64,000 nucleotides of DNA from a bacterium (lineage in GTDB: Bacteria > Desulfobacterota > Binatia > HRBIN30 > CADEER01): assembly GCA_019637795.1 (NCBI GenBank), contig JAHBUY010000005.1:62001-126000 (forward strand), given 5' to 3'. Position numbers and translations under genes: made by a program. This document shows positions 17,731-27,647 of this stretch, piece after piece. The notes under the pieces are model-generated. The model was not told where the DNA came from. It saw only the letters and a program-made list of their open reading frames with translations, and did no database searches. Numbering within the stretch: the first letter of the stretch is position 1; every line of letters starts with the position of its first letter.

Positions 17731-18663
17731 GTGCCGACCCATCGCCACCTGATCGCGGCGCTCGCGGCGGCGTTGCTCGCCGCGAGCGCCGTCAGCGCCG
17801 CCGGCGATCCGTTCGCCGACGCCGTCGTCGACTTCACGGTCGGCGACGGCGGCGGCTTCGGCAGCGACCTGCTGCCCGACATCGTCCTCGGCCCGCCGCG
17901 CGGCGGCGGCCCGCTGCAGCAGTCGCTCGACGTCGTCTCGCTCGGCAACCGCGGCGTCATCACCCTGCGCTTCGATCTGCCCGTGATCTGCGACGGACCG
18001 GGCCCGGACTTCACCGTCTTCGAGAACGCCTTCCACGTCGGCACGCCCGACGGTCCGGTGTTCGAGGAATACGGCATCGTCTCGGTCAGCCAGGACGGCA
18101 CCACCTTCATCGACCTGCCCTACGACCCGATCACCCACTCCGGCCTCGCCGGCCGCACCCCCGTGCTCAGCCACCCCGACAACGGCATCGACCCGCTCGA
18201 TCCCACGGTGTCCGGCGGCGATGCCTTCGACCTCGCCGCCGTCGGCCTGCCGTGGGTCGCCTTCGTGCGCATCACCGACCCCGGTCCCGACATCCCCGAC
18301 CCCGGCGACCGCATCCCGCCGGGCGACAAGGGCGGCTTCGATCTCGACGCCATCGCGGCGCTGCACGCCTGCGATCCCGGCAGCCAGGCCAGTGTCACCC
18401 CGACGTTCACGCCCACCGCGACGCCGCTCGCCGGCGCCACGGCGACGCCGACCACCGCCGCCGTGCTGCCCGGCGACCTCGACGGCGACGGCCGCGTCGA
18501 CGACGCCGACCGCGCCTGGCTGGTGCGCGAGATCTTCGATGGCGACGGCGACCGGCGCGACGACGCCGGTGGCGGTGACGTGGCCTCCGGCGCGCAGGTG
18601 GACGTCAACGGCGACGGTCTGATCACCGCGGCCGATCTCGCCGCCATCGCGCGAGCCCGCTGA
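17731..18663 (+). CDS. Secreted surface protein with C-terminal dockerin-like domain
   Basis: A 310-aa protein starting at GTG 17731, 5 bp after the propeller gene. It has a signal peptide and then a ~200-residue beta-sandwich-like domain marked by DGPGPDFTVFENAF and VSQDGTTFIDLPYDP. I recall this 'cell surface protein' domain beside BtuB-type receptors in other phyla, but could not verify it here. A Thr/Pro linker (TPTFTPTATPLAG) leads to two calcium-loop repeats (DLDGDGRVDDADRAWL; DVNGDGLITAADLAA), a type I dockerin-like ending. The stop overlaps the next ATG by one base (TGATG). Confidence 0.8.
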   Translation: MPTHRHLIAALAAALLAASAVSAAGDPFADAVVDFTVGDGGGFGSDLLPDIVLGPPRGGGPLQQSLDVVSLGNRGVITLRFDLPVICDGPGPDFTVFENAFHVGTPDGPVFEEYGIVSVSQDGTTFIDLPYDPITHSGLAGRTPVLSHPDNGIDPLDPTVSGGDAFDLAAVGLPWVAFVRITDPGPDIPDPGDRIPPGDKGGFDLDAIAALHACDPGSQASVTPTFTPTATPLAGATATPTTAAVLPGDLDGDGRVDDADRAWLVREIFDGDGDRRDDAGGGDVASGAQVDVNGDGLITAADLAAIARAR

Positions 18664-20684
18664 TGCGCGCGGCGAGCCGGTACATGCGCGCCGCGATCGG
18701 GTCCGGACTCCTCCTCGTCGCCGTCGCGGCGCGCGCCGACGACGAACCGCCCGCCGGCGCGGTGCTGCTGCCCGAGGTCGAGGTCACGGCCGAGCCGCCG
18801 AGCGAGGCCGAGCGGAAGGCGCCCACCGCTTTCGTCTCGGAGGTCGACGTCGGCAGTCGCAACCGCGCCCTCGACACCGCCGTCGACGCGCTGGAGGAGG
18901 CGGCCGGCGTCCAGGTGCAGCGCTACGGCGGCCTCGGCGCCTTCTCCACCATCTCGATCCGCGGCTCGTCCGCCAACCAGGTGCCGGTGTACCTCGACGG
19001 CGTGCCGCTCTCGCAGGCGCAGAATCAGACCGTCGATCTCTCGACCCTGCCCCTCGACAGCCTGCAGCGCATCGACGTCTACCGCGGCACCATCCCGGTC
19101 GGCTTCGGCGGCGGCGGCATCGGCGGCGTCGTCAACCTGATCACCAAACCGCCGTCGGCCACCCCGTCGACCGAGCTGCAGGCCGGCTACGGCTCGTTCG
19201 AGACCCGCAAGGTCGTCGCCTCGCACACCCAGCAGGTCGACGGCGTCGACCTGCTGGGCCACGTCACCTACCTCGGCAGCAAGGGCAACTTCACCTCTTT
19301 CAACGACAACGGAACCCCCGACAATCCGACCGACGACGGCGAGACGACGCGCGTCAACAACCAGTTCGACGCGGTCGGCGGCCTGGCGCGCGCCGGGCGC
19401 GACCTCGGCGACGGGCTCCGCCTCGATGGCACGCAGGAGCTCTTCTATCGCAGCCAGGGCGTACCCGGGCCAGCGACGGTCCAGTTCACGCAGCCGTCGC
19501 TGGAGGAGCTGCGCTCGCTCACCTACCTGCGCCTGTCCGCGGCGGGGCTGGCGGGGAATGCCGTCGACACCTCCGGCACGCTGTACGGCGTCTACAGCTT
19601 CCAGAATTTCTTCAGCCCGCCGCAGGACTTCGGCCCCTACGACACCCACAACCAGACCGCCGTGGCGGGCGGCAGCAACACCGGCACCTGGTACACGCCG
19701 TGGCAGCAGTCGCTGTCCTGGTTCGACGAGGTGGCCTACGAGCAGTTCTTCCCGTACAACGGCGCCGCCGTCGACGTGCCGGCCGACGGACCCGACCAGA
19801 CCCGCCTGCGCGTCACCCTGGCGGCGCAGGACGAGGCGCGTCTGTTCGACGACCGCCTGCTGCTGGTGCCGAGCCTGCGCTACGAGCACCTGTTGGACGA
19901 TTTCAGCGGCGTCAACCTCGCCAACCAACCCGACACGCCGCCGATGACCAACAACCTCGATCTGGTCTCGCCCAGTTTCGGCGCCATGCTGCGGCTGACC
20001 CCCTGGGCAGCGCTGCGCGGCAACGTCGGCTACTTCCAACGGGCGCCGAACTTCGCCGAGCTGTTCGGCAACACCGGCAGCGTGCTCGGCAACGCCGACC
20101 TCAAACCGGAGAAGGGACTCAACGCCGACGTCGGCGCCACCGCCACGTCCGGAGCCTGGCGCTGGATCGACCGCGCCCTGCTCGAGCTGGCGCTGTTCAA
20201 CACCGACTACGACGACCTGATCACCTTCGAGGCGACGAGCCCGGACCAGTTCCGCGCCATGAACATCGGCAAGGCGCGGGTGCGCGGCCTCGAGCTCAGC
20301 GCCGCCGGCGCCGCGCTGCGGCACCTCGGCCTGCAGCTCAACTACACGCACCAGCAGTCGGAGGACCGGAGCGGCGACTACACCGATGGCAACCAGCTTC
20401 CGCTGCGCCCCGACGACGAGCTGTTCCTGCGCCTCGAGGCCTTCGTCCCCTGGGCCAGCACCTACTACGAGTACACGTTCATCAGCTCCAACCCGACGAC
20501 GGTGGGCAATTTCATCACCGTGCCGAGCCGCTCGATCCACACCGTCGGCGCCTCGCTGCAGCCGTATCCGTGGATGACCGTCCAGTTCCAGGCCGCGAAC
20601 ATCACCAATGCCGACATCCGCGACCTCGGCGACTTCCCGCTGCCGGGCCTGACCCTGTTCGGCAGCATCACGGTGACGCTGTGA
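18663..20684 (+). CDS. btuB: TonB-dependent outer-membrane receptor, BtuB-like
   Basis: A 673-aa outer-membrane transporter. It has a signal peptide, then a TonB-box-like LPEVEVTAEPP, then a plug domain (about residues 60-160; LEEAAGVQVQRYGGLG, ISIRGSSANQVPVYLDG, ISIR/VYRGTIPVGFGGGGIGG), then a 22-strand barrel domain ending in aromatic/hydrophobic LFGSITVTL. The cobalamin riboswitch upstream and the BtuFCD genes nearby make corrinoid the likely ligand. The start codon overlaps the previous stop, and the next gene's GTG overlaps its stop by 4 bp, so translation is coupled. Confidence 0.9.
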   Translation: MRAASRYMRAAIGSGLLLVAVAARADDEPPAGAVLLPEVEVTAEPPSEAERKAPTAFVSEVDVGSRNRALDTAVDALEEAAGVQVQRYGGLGAFSTISIRGSSANQVPVYLDGVPLSQAQNQTVDLSTLPLDSLQRIDVYRGTIPVGFGGGGIGGVVNLITKPPSATPSTELQAGYGSFETRKVVASHTQQVDGVDLLGHVTYLGSKGNFTSFNDNGTPDNPTDDGETTRVNNQFDAVGGLARAGRDLGDGLRLDGTQELFYRSQGVPGPATVQFTQPSLEELRSLTYLRLSAAGLAGNAVDTSGTLYGVYSFQNFFSPPQDFGPYDTHNQTAVAGGSNTGTWYTPWQQSLSWFDEVAYEQFFPYNGAAVDVPADGPDQTRLRVTLAAQDEARLFDDRLLLVPSLRYEHLLDDFSGVNLANQPDTPPMTNNLDLVSPSFGAMLRLTPWAALRGNVGYFQRAPNFAELFGNTGSVLGNADLKPEKGLNADVGATATSGAWRWIDRALLELALFNTDYDDLITFEATSPDQFRAMNIGKARVRGLELSAAGAALRHLGLQLNYTHQQSEDRSGDYTDGNQLPLRPDDELFLRLEAFVPWASTYYEYTFISSNPTTVGNFITVPSRSIHTVGASLQPYPWMTVQFQAANITNADIRDLGDFPLPGLTLFGSITVTL

Positions 20685-21982
20685 CGGGCGCGGCGACGAC
20701 GCGGACCGCGGCGGACCGCCTCCGCGCCATCTGCGGCCTGCTGCTGCTCCTCGTCGCCCTCCCGGCGGGGGCGGCCTGCACCGGCGACTGCGATCGCGAT
20801 CGCACCGTCTCGATCGCGGAGCTGCTGATCGGCGTCAACGCGGTGCTCGACGGCCGCGCGCCGCTCGCCTGCGCCGCGTTCGACAGCGACGGCGACGGCG
20901 CGGTGGGCATCGACGAGTTGGTGGCCGCCGTCGGTCATGCGCTCGGGCGCTGCCCGGCGGACACCCAGGCCTTCGTCGTCACCAGCACCTTCGAGGAAGG
21001 ATCGTTCGCCACCGTGGCCCTCGCAGCGCCGCGCGCGGTGACGCCCTCGACGCCGCAGCGGCGCATCTTCCGCGACGCGGTGGCGCGCGGGTTCGGGGAC
21101 CTGATCTACGTCCTCAACCGCCTGTATGCCGACAACCTCCAGGTCCTCGACCCCGCCAACGGCCTGCGGACGCGGCTGCAGTGCTCGACCGGCAACGGCA
21201 CCAACCCACACGACATCGCGGTGGTCTCCGCCCACAAGGCGTACGTCACGCTGTTCGAGAGACGCGAGCTGCTGATCGTCGATCCCGCGGCGCCGCGCGA
21301 CTGCAGCGGCTTCCTCCGCGGCCGCATCGATCTCTCCTCGCTCGCCGACGCCGACGGCATTCCGGACATGGATCAGATGGCGATCGTCGGCGACCGGCTC
21401 TACGTGTCGCTGCAGCGGCTCGACATCAAGTCGGTGTTGCGCCTGCCGGCGACCAACGGCGCCCTCGCGGTCGTGGACCTCGCCACCGATCGCGTGCTCG
21501 GCGGCATCGAGCTCACCGGCGCCAACCCGTTCGCCGCCACCAAGGGCCTGACGGTGCGCGACGGCGCGCTGTGGATCGCCGAGGCGGGCGAGTTCAACGT
21601 CCTCGACGGCGGCCTCGAGCGCGTCGACCTGCGCACCGGCACCGCCAGCGGCTTCGTCGTCACCGAGGCCGCGCTCGGCGGCGACATCACCGACTTCGCC
21701 ATCGTCTCCGACCACCTCGCCTATGCGATCATCAGCCGTCCCGGCTTCACCAACGCGCTCGTCTCCTTCGACCCCGCCACCGGGCGTCTGCTCGCCACCC
21801 ACCACACGAGCAGCGGCTACACGCTCTTCGACATCGAGCTGAACGACCGCGGCGAGCTCTACCTGGCCGATCGCACGCGACGCGCACCGGGCATTCGCGT
21901 CTTTCGCGCCAGCGACGGCACCCCGCTGACCGACGGGGTCCTCGATCTCGTCCTCCCCCCCTTCGAAATCGTCTTCCGGTGA
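20681..21982 (+). CDS. Secreted propeller-like protein with N-terminal dockerin-like repeats, last gene of the B12 operon
   Basis: A 433-aa protein starting at GTG 20681, within a 4-bp GTGA overlap with the receptor gene. After a signal peptide it has two calcium-loop repeats with flanking Cys (CTGDCDRDRTVSIAELLIG; FDSDGDGAVGIDELVAAV). A propeller-like domain follows (NGTNPHDIAVVSAHKAYV, LFERRELLIVDP, GALAVVDLATDRVLGGI, TLFDIELNDRGELYLADR), similar to YVTN/BtuG-type propellers. The tight coupling to the BtuB-like gene suggests a surface cobalamin-capturing partner. This is inference; a non-binding surface role remains possible. Confidence 0.82.
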   Translation: MTGAATTRTAADRLRAICGLLLLLVALPAGAACTGDCDRDRTVSIAELLIGVNAVLDGRAPLACAAFDSDGDGAVGIDELVAAVGHALGRCPADTQAFVVTSTFEEGSFATVALAAPRAVTPSTPQRRIFRDAVARGFGDLIYVLNRLYADNLQVLDPANGLRTRLQCSTGNGTNPHDIAVVSAHKAYVTLFERRELLIVDPAAPRDCSGFLRGRIDLSSLADADGIPDMDQMAIVGDRLYVSLQRLDIKSVLRLPATNGALAVVDLATDRVLGGIELTGANPFAATKGLTVRDGALWIAEAGEFNVLDGGLERVDLRTGTASGFVVTEAALGGDITDFAIVSDHLAYAIISRPGFTNALVSFDPATGRLLATHHTSSGYTLFDIELNDRGELYLADRTRRAPGIRVFRASDGTPLTDGVLDLVLPPFEIVFR

Positions 21983-22036
21983 CAGGGCGCGGTCCGGGGT
22001 CGCCTTGCGATCCCGGACGGGGTAACTGGCGTAGCG

Positions 22037-24400
22037 ATGGCGATCCGGCCCACGGCTCCCGTGCCCGCGCCGGCTGGCGATGCGCCGGCGAGCGAGACAT
22101 CGCTCTTCTCCGCCCTGCTCGGGCAGCTCCCGGGCGTCGTCTGGGCCGCCGACCGGACATTGCGCTGCCGGTACGCCTCGCCGGCGGCGCGGCGCGCCCT
22201 CGGGTTGACGGTTGGCGCCGATCTCGCCGCCACCCTGGCGCCCCTCGGCGAGACCGGCGGCGCGCTCGTCGAGGGGCACCGGGCGGCGCTGGAGGACGCC
22301 GCCGCGGAGGTCATGGCCGTCGTCGAAGGCCATCGCGTGCGCTGCCGGTTGGAACCGCTGCGCGACGGCGGCGGCGCGATCGTCGGGGTGCTCGGCAGCG
22401 CCGAGTCGACGCCCGACATCAGCGTCGAGACCCAACGCGCCGTCTTCGCCTCCGCGCTCGAGGACGCGCCGGGGGCGATCGCCATCTGCGACACCGCCGG
22501 CCGCTTCATCTACCTGAACGCCGCGGCCAAGCGCTTCGCCGACCGCGACGCGACCGGCAGCCGGATCGCCGACGACGCGGCCTTCTGGGGGCAGTGGCAC
22601 CACGAGCGAGGCCCCCTGCAGGTCGAACAGTGGCCGCTGCGGCGGGCGCTGCGCGGCGAGGTGGTGGCGCCGATCGAGCTCCGCAAGGACCTCGCCGACG
22701 GCACCCAGCAGCACATGTACCTGGGCGCCGCGCCGCTGCGCGACCCGGGCGGCACGATCATCGGCGCCGTCGCGACGGCGGTCGACATCACGCCGCGCAA
22801 GCGCGCCGAGGAGCAGGTGCGGCGACTGAACGCGGAGCTCGAACGGCGCGTCCAGGAGCGGACGACCGAGCTCGAGCAGGCGATCCACGGCCGCGAGCGC
22901 GAGGCGCTGGAGCGGCTGCGCGCGCTCGAGGAGGTGGGCCGCGGCGAGCGCCTGCTCAGCGCCGTCATCAACCATTCCACCGCGGTCATCTACCTGAAGG
23001 ACCTCGAGGGCCGGTACCTCCTGGTGAACCAGCACTTCGAGCGCCTGTTCGGCGTGCGCGGCGCCGAGTTCGTCGGGCGGGGAACCGATTACGACGTATT
23101 CCCCCACGCCGCCGCCGAGGCGGTGCGCGCCAATGACCGCCTGGTGCTCGAATCCGGCGGCCCGTTGCACATCGAGGAGCTGGTGCCGATCCGCGGCCGC
23201 GAGCGCGCCTACATCTCGGTCAAGTTCCCGCTCCGCGATGCCGAAGGCAATGTCTACGGCATCTGCGGCATGTCCACCGACATCACCGAACGGCAGCAGA
23301 TGGAGGCCGCGCTGCGTCGCTCGGAGGCGACCCTGGCGTCGATCATCGAGAGCAGCATCGACCCCATCTGCGCCCTCAGCCGCGACTGGCAGTTGGTGGC
23401 CCTGAACACCGCCGCCTCGCGCCTCATTCCGGAGCTGATCGGCAGCCTGCCCCCCGTGCACGCATCGCTCGGCCAGATTCCAGAGGACTTCGCCGCGCAG
23501 TGGCGCGGCCTGCTGGAACGCGGCATGGCCGGCGAACGCTTCACCGTCGAGCGCACCCTGCCGATCGGCGGCGGCCGACAGTTCCTGGTGGCGTTCAACC
23601 CCACCGTGCAGGACGGCGCCGTCACCGGCGTCGCCGTCTTCGGCCGCGAGATCACCGAGCTGCGGCGGGCCGAGGAGGACGCGCGCCAGCACCAGGCCGA
23701 GCTGGCGCACGTGCTGCGCCTGCACACCATGGGCGAGATGGCGGCGAGCCTGGCGCACGAGGTCAACCAGCCGCTCGGCGCCATCGCCAACTACGCCCAG
23801 GGCTGCCGCAACCATCTCGTCGCCGGCCGGGTCGACCAGGCCGAGCTGCTGCACACCGTCGAAGCGATCGCGCGCGAAGCGCTGCGCGCCGGCGAGATCA
23901 CCCGGCGGGTGCGCGAGCTGCTGCGCAAGGAGGAGGCGCCGCGCGCCTGGGCGGACGCCGCCGAGATCATTCGCGCCGCGCTCGAGATCGTCGCCGCGAC
24001 GGCGCGCCGCCACGACGTCGCCCTCACCGTGGGCAGCGACATGCCGGCGCTGCCGGTGTTCGTCGATCGCATCCAGATCGAGCAGGTGGTGGTCAACCTG
24101 ATGCTGAATGCCGTCGACGCGACGCGCAGCGCGCCCGAGCCCCGCCTGGTCGAGGTGCGCGCGACGATCGCCGACGACGTGGTCGAGGTCGCCGTCGGCG
24201 ACAACGGCAGCGGCATCGATCCGGCCGTCGCCGACCGGATCTTCGACCCGTTCCTCACCACCAAGCCGGGCGGGCTCGGCATGGGGCTGGCGATCAGCCG
24301 CTCGATCGTCATCGCTCACGGCGGCACGCTCTGGCACACGCCCAATCCCGGTGGCGGCACCACCTTCCACTTCACCCTGCCCCCGGACGACCGCGCATGA
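22037..24400 (+). CDS. Multi-PAS sensor histidine kinase
   Basis: A 787-aa cytoplasmic kinase without clear transmembrane helices. It holds four PAS-like modules (about residues 22-120, 135-255, 310-420 and 430-550), with a coiled coil at about 255-305 (EEQVRRLNAELERRVQERTT). HisKA has SLAHEVNQPLGAIANYA (phospho-acceptor His574). HATPase_c shows N box VVVNLMLNAVDA, G1 box VGDNGSGID and G2 box GGLGMGLAISRS. This architecture is like FixL/DctB/TodS-type kinases. No response regulator is adjacent; the nearest CheY-like gene is at 31890. The signal is unknown. Confidence 0.92.
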   Translation: MAIRPTAPVPAPAGDAPASETSLFSALLGQLPGVVWAADRTLRCRYASPAARRALGLTVGADLAATLAPLGETGGALVEGHRAALEDAAAEVMAVVEGHRVRCRLEPLRDGGGAIVGVLGSAESTPDISVETQRAVFASALEDAPGAIAICDTAGRFIYLNAAAKRFADRDATGSRIADDAAFWGQWHHERGPLQVEQWPLRRALRGEVVAPIELRKDLADGTQQHMYLGAAPLRDPGGTIIGAVATAVDITPRKRAEEQVRRLNAELERRVQERTTELEQAIHGREREALERLRALEEVGRGERLLSAVINHSTAVIYLKDLEGRYLLVNQHFERLFGVRGAEFVGRGTDYDVFPHAAAEAVRANDRLVLESGGPLHIEELVPIRGRERAYISVKFPLRDAEGNVYGICGMSTDITERQQMEAALRRSEATLASIIESSIDPICALSRDWQLVALNTAASRLIPELIGSLPPVHASLGQIPEDFAAQWRGLLERGMAGERFTVERTLPIGGGRQFLVAFNPTVQDGAVTGVAVFGREITELRRAEEDARQHQAELAHVLRLHTMGEMAASLAHEVNQPLGAIANYAQGCRNHLVAGRVDQAELLHTVEAIAREALRAGEITRRVRELLRKEEAPRAWADAAEIIRAALEIVAATARRHDVALTVGSDMPALPVFVDRIQIEQVVVNLMLNAVDATRSAPEPRLVEVRATIADDVVEVAVGDNGSGIDPAVADRIFDPFLTTKPGGLGMGLAISRSIVIAHGGTLWHTPNPGGGTTFHFTLPPDDRA

Positions 24401-24449
24401 GCCCCCGCCGGCGGCGCGGACGGCGCCGCCACCAGCCCCGAGGAGAACG

Positions 24450-25442
24450 ATGCCCTCTGTCCACGACCTGGTGACGCCGGCCCTGCTCATCGACGCGCCG
24501 GCCCTCGAGCACAACCTCCGGACCATGGCCGCCGCGCTGCCCGGCGAGCGTCTGCGTCCGCACGTCAAGGCGCACAAGTGCACGTCGCTGGCGCGCCGCC
24601 AGGCCGCCGCCGGCCACCAGACGTTCTGCTGCGCGACGGTGCGGGAGATGATCGGCATGGCGACCGCCGGCCTCGGCGGCGACCTCATGCTGGCCAACGA
24701 GACGCTGCAGCCGGAGCGGCTGGCCGGACTGGCGGCGCGGATCACCGTCGCCGTCGACTCCGAGGCGACGATCGACGCGGCGGCGCGCGCCGGCGGCGCG
24801 GTGCGCGAGGTGATCATCGACGTCAACGTCGGCCTGCCGCGTTGTGGCTGCGATCCGGGCGATGCCGGCCGGCTCGCCGACCTGGCGCGCGCCAAGGGGC
24901 TGACGGTGCGCGGCGTCATGGGCTACGAGGGCCACGCCGTCGGCATGAACGACCGGGCGGTGCGCAGCCAACTGTGCGCGCAGGCGATGGAGTTGCTGCT
25001 CGCCGCCCATCGCGCGGTCGGCGGCGAGGTGATCTCGGCCGGCGGCACCGGCACGTACGACATCAACGTCTGGGCGAACGAGATCCAGGCCGGGTCGTAC
25101 GCGCTGATGGACACCGCCTACGGCAAGCTCGGACTGCCCTTCGCGCAGGCGCTGTGGCTGTGGTCGACGGTGATCTCCGTCTCCCCGGCCTATGCGGTCG
25201 CCGACTGCGGCCTGAAGTCCCTCGGCATGGATCACGGCAATCCGACGGTGCGCGGCGGCTCGGTGTGGTTCTGCTCCGACGAGCACACCACGTTCAGCCC
25301 CGAGCAGCCGCTGCGCGTCGGCGACCGGGTGCGCGTCGCGCCGGCGCACGTCGATCCGACCATCGCCTACCACGAGCGTCTGCACCTGGTGGACGGAGAG
25401 GACGTGATCGACACCTGGCCGGTGGACCTGCGGGGCTGGTAG
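24450..25442 (+). CDS. DSD1-family PLP enzyme (D-threonine aldolase / D-serine dehydratase-like)
   Basis: A 330-aa fold-type III PLP enzyme. The N-terminal barrel begins [16 protein letters not shown] and contains RPHVKAHKC, where the first Lys is the likely PLP Schiff-base residue. The family metal-site region is present near the C-terminus (SDEHTTF...[11 protein letters not shown]). Such enzymes cleave D-threonine or related beta-hydroxy D-amino acids, or dehydrate D-serine. AGGAG at 24441-24445 fixes the start at ATG 24450. It is 50 bp after the kinase gene and may be co-transcribed. Confidence 0.87.
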   Translation: MPSVHDLVTPALLIDAPALEHNLRTMAAALPGERLRPHVKAHKCTSLARRQAAAGHQTFCCATVREMIGMATAGLGGDLMLANETLQPERLAGLAARITVAVDSEATIDAAARAGGAVREVIIDVNVGLPRCGCDPGDAGRLADLARAKGLTVRGVMGYEGHAVGMNDRAVRSQLCAQAMELLLAAHRAVGGEVISAGGTGTYDINVWANEIQAGSYALMDTAYGKLGLPFAQALWLWSTVISVSPAYAVADCGLKSLGMDHGNPTVRGGSVWFCSDEHTTFSPEQPLRVGDRVRVAPAHVDPTIAYHERLHLVDGEDVIDTWPVDLRGW

Positions 25443-25530
25443 AAGCGTTTCCGGGCGGGCCGGCGAGGGCGGACGCCCAGGGACCATCGAGCCCGCGGCG
25501 CGCGCGGAGTGGGGAGGGAGGGGCGGAGCA

Positions 25531-27567
25531 ATGAAAATCCTGGCAGCGCTGGCATGGATCGCCGTCGCGCTGATCGGCGCCGTCGCCGTCGGCATGCTGG
25601 CGCTCTGGCGCGGCGAGACGATCAACGCGGTGTGGTTCGTGATCGCCGCGGTCGCCGTCTACTCGATCGCCTACCGCTTCTACGGCGCCTTCCTGGCCGC
25701 CAAGCTGTTCGCGCTCGACCCGGCGCGGCAGACGCCGGCGGAGCGCATCAACGACGGGCGCGATTTCGTCCCCACCAACCGTTGGGTGGTGTTCGGCCAT
25801 CACTTCGCCGCCATCGCCGGACCGGGGCCGCTCATCGGGCCGACCCTGGCGGCGCAGTTCGGCTACCTGCCGGGAACGCTGTGGATCCTCGTCGGCGTCG
25901 TGCTCGGCGGCGCGGTGCAGGACTTCTGCATCCTCTGCGGCAGCCTGCGCCGCGACGCGCGCTCGCTCGGCCAGATGGCGAAGGACGAGATCGGCCCGAT
26001 CGGCGGCTTCGCGGCGCTGGTCGGCGTCTTCTCGATCATGGTGATCCTCATCGCCGTCCTGGCGCTGGTGGTGGTCAACGCGCTGCGCCACAGCCCGTGG
26101 GGCACGTTCACCGTCGGCGCCACGATCCCCATCGCCATGCTGATGGGCGCCTACATGAAATGGCTGCGGCCGCACGACGTGCTCGGCGCCACCATCCTCG
26201 GCCTGCTGTTGCTGGCGCTGGCGCTGGTCGGCGGGCGCTGGGTGGGCGAGCACCCGACGCTGGCGGCGATGTTCACGCTCAACGCCACGCAGCTCGCGTG
26301 GTCGATCATCCTCTACGGCTTCGCCGCCTCGGTGGTCCCGGTGTGGCTGCTGCTGGCACCGCGCGACTACCTCTCCACCTTCGTCAAGCTCGGCACCATC
26401 TTCGCGCTCGCCATCGGCATCATCGCCATGCGGCCGGAGATCGAGCTGCCGGCGCTCACCCGCTTCGTCGACGGCACCGGGCCCATCTTCGCCGGCAAGG
26501 TGTTCCCCTTCGCCTTCATCACCATCGCCTGCGGCGCCATCTCCGGCTTCCACTCGCTGATCTCGTCGGGCACGACGCCGAAGCTGCTGAGCGAGGAGAC
26601 GGACGCGCCGATGATCGGGTACGGCTGCATGCTGCTCGAATCCTTCGTCGCCATCATGGCGATGATCGCGGCGGCCGCCCTGCAGCCGGGCGTCTACTTC
26701 GCCATCAACAGCCCGGCCGGCGTCGTCGGCGCCGATCCGGCGACGGCAACGGCGACGATCAGCGGCTGGGGCTTCCCGGTGACGCCGGAGCAGATGGCGG
26801 CGCTCGCCGCCGAGATCCAGGAGCAGAGCCTGTTCGCCCGCACCGGCGGCGCGCCGAGCCTGGCGGTCGGCATGGCGCACATCTTCGCCAAGGCGCTGAA
26901 CGGCAGCGCCCTCGCCTTCTGGTACCACTTCGCGATCATGTTCGAGGCGCTGTTCATCCTCACCACCCTCGACGCGGGAACCCGGGTCGGGCGCTTCATG
27001 CTGCAGGATCTGCTCGGCAACATCTGGGAGCCGCTCGGGCGCACGAGCTGGTATCCGAGCGTGCTGCTGTCGAGCACGCTGGTGGTGTCGGCGTGGGGCT
27101 ACTTCCTCTACCAGGGCGTGGTCGACCCCCTGGGCGGCATCAACATCCTCTGGCCGCTGTTCGGCATCTCGAACCAACTGCTGGCCGCGATCGCGCTCTG
27201 CGTCGCGACGACCTTCCTGATTCGCGACGGGCGCGGCCGCTACGTCTGGACGACGCTGCTGCCGCTCGCCTGGCTGCTGGCGGTGACCATGACCGCCGGG
27301 TACCAGAAGATCCTCTCGCCCGACCCCAGCCTCGGCTTCCTGGCCCAGGCCGACGCGCTGAGCGCCGCGTTGCAGGCGGGCACCGTCGCCGCCGAACGCA
27401 TCGCCGCCACCCGGGTCCAGATCGTCAATCTGCGCATCGACGCCGCCGTCACCGGCCTCTTCATGGCCCTGGTGGCACTGATCCTCGTCGAAGCGGTGCG
27501 CGTCTGGTACCGGGTGCTCGGCCGCGGCGAGTCGGCCGGCTCGATGGCGGCAGCGAAGTCGGCCTGA
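25531..27567 (+). CDS. cstA: Carbon starvation protein CstA family transporter
   Basis: A 678-aa integral membrane protein, near the usual CstA length. It has about 16-18 hydrophobic segments and the CstA signature regions: [56 protein letters not shown] and [13 protein letters not shown]. CstA proteins take up peptides or pyruvate. A strong purine-rich SD (GGAGGGAGGGGCGGAG) precedes the ATG. The sensor kinase lies two genes upstream; regulation by it, as in BtsS-type systems, is only a possibility. Confidence 0.93.
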   Translation: MKILAALAWIAVALIGAVAVGMLALWRGETINAVWFVIAAVAVYSIAYRFYGAFLAAKLFALDPARQTPAERINDGRDFVPTNRWVVFGHHFAAIAGPGPLIGPTLAAQFGYLPGTLWILVGVVLGGAVQDFCILCGSLRRDARSLGQMAKDEIGPIGGFAALVGVFSIMVILIAVLALVVVNALRHSPWGTFTVGATIPIAMLMGAYMKWLRPHDVLGATILGLLLLALALVGGRWVGEHPTLAAMFTLNATQLAWSIILYGFAASVVPVWLLLAPRDYLSTFVKLGTIFALAIGIIAMRPEIELPALTRFVDGTGPIFAGKVFPFAFITIACGAISGFHSLISSGTTPKLLSEETDAPMIGYGCMLLESFVAIMAMIAAAALQPGVYFAINSPAGVVGADPATATATISGWGFPVTPEQMAALAAEIQEQSLFARTGGAPSLAVGMAHIFAKALNGSALAFWYHFAIMFEALFILTTLDAGTRVGRFMLQDLLGNIWEPLGRTSWYPSVLLSSTLVVSAWGYFLYQGVVDPLGGINILWPLFGISNQLLAAIALCVATTFLIRDGRGRYVWTTLLPLAWLLAVTMTAGYQKILSPDPSLGFLAQADALSAALQAGTVAAERIAATRVQIVNLRIDAAVTGLFMALVALILVEAVRVWYRVLGRGESAGSMAAAKSA

Positions 27568-27594
27568 CCCGCGCGCCGGCGGCCGCGCGTCGTC

Positions 27595-27623
27595 TTGTCT
27601 TTGTCCGGAGCCCTGCGTAGGCA
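27595..27623 (+). promoter_or_regulatory. Candidate promoter of the CoA-transferase gene
   Basis: TTGTCT (27595-27600), 17-bp spacer, TAGGCA (27618-27623). The leader is about 17 nt and includes the ribosome-binding site GAGGAGG. Confidence 0.4.
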
Positions 27624-27647
27624 GGACTCCCGTTCGAGGAGGTCCCC

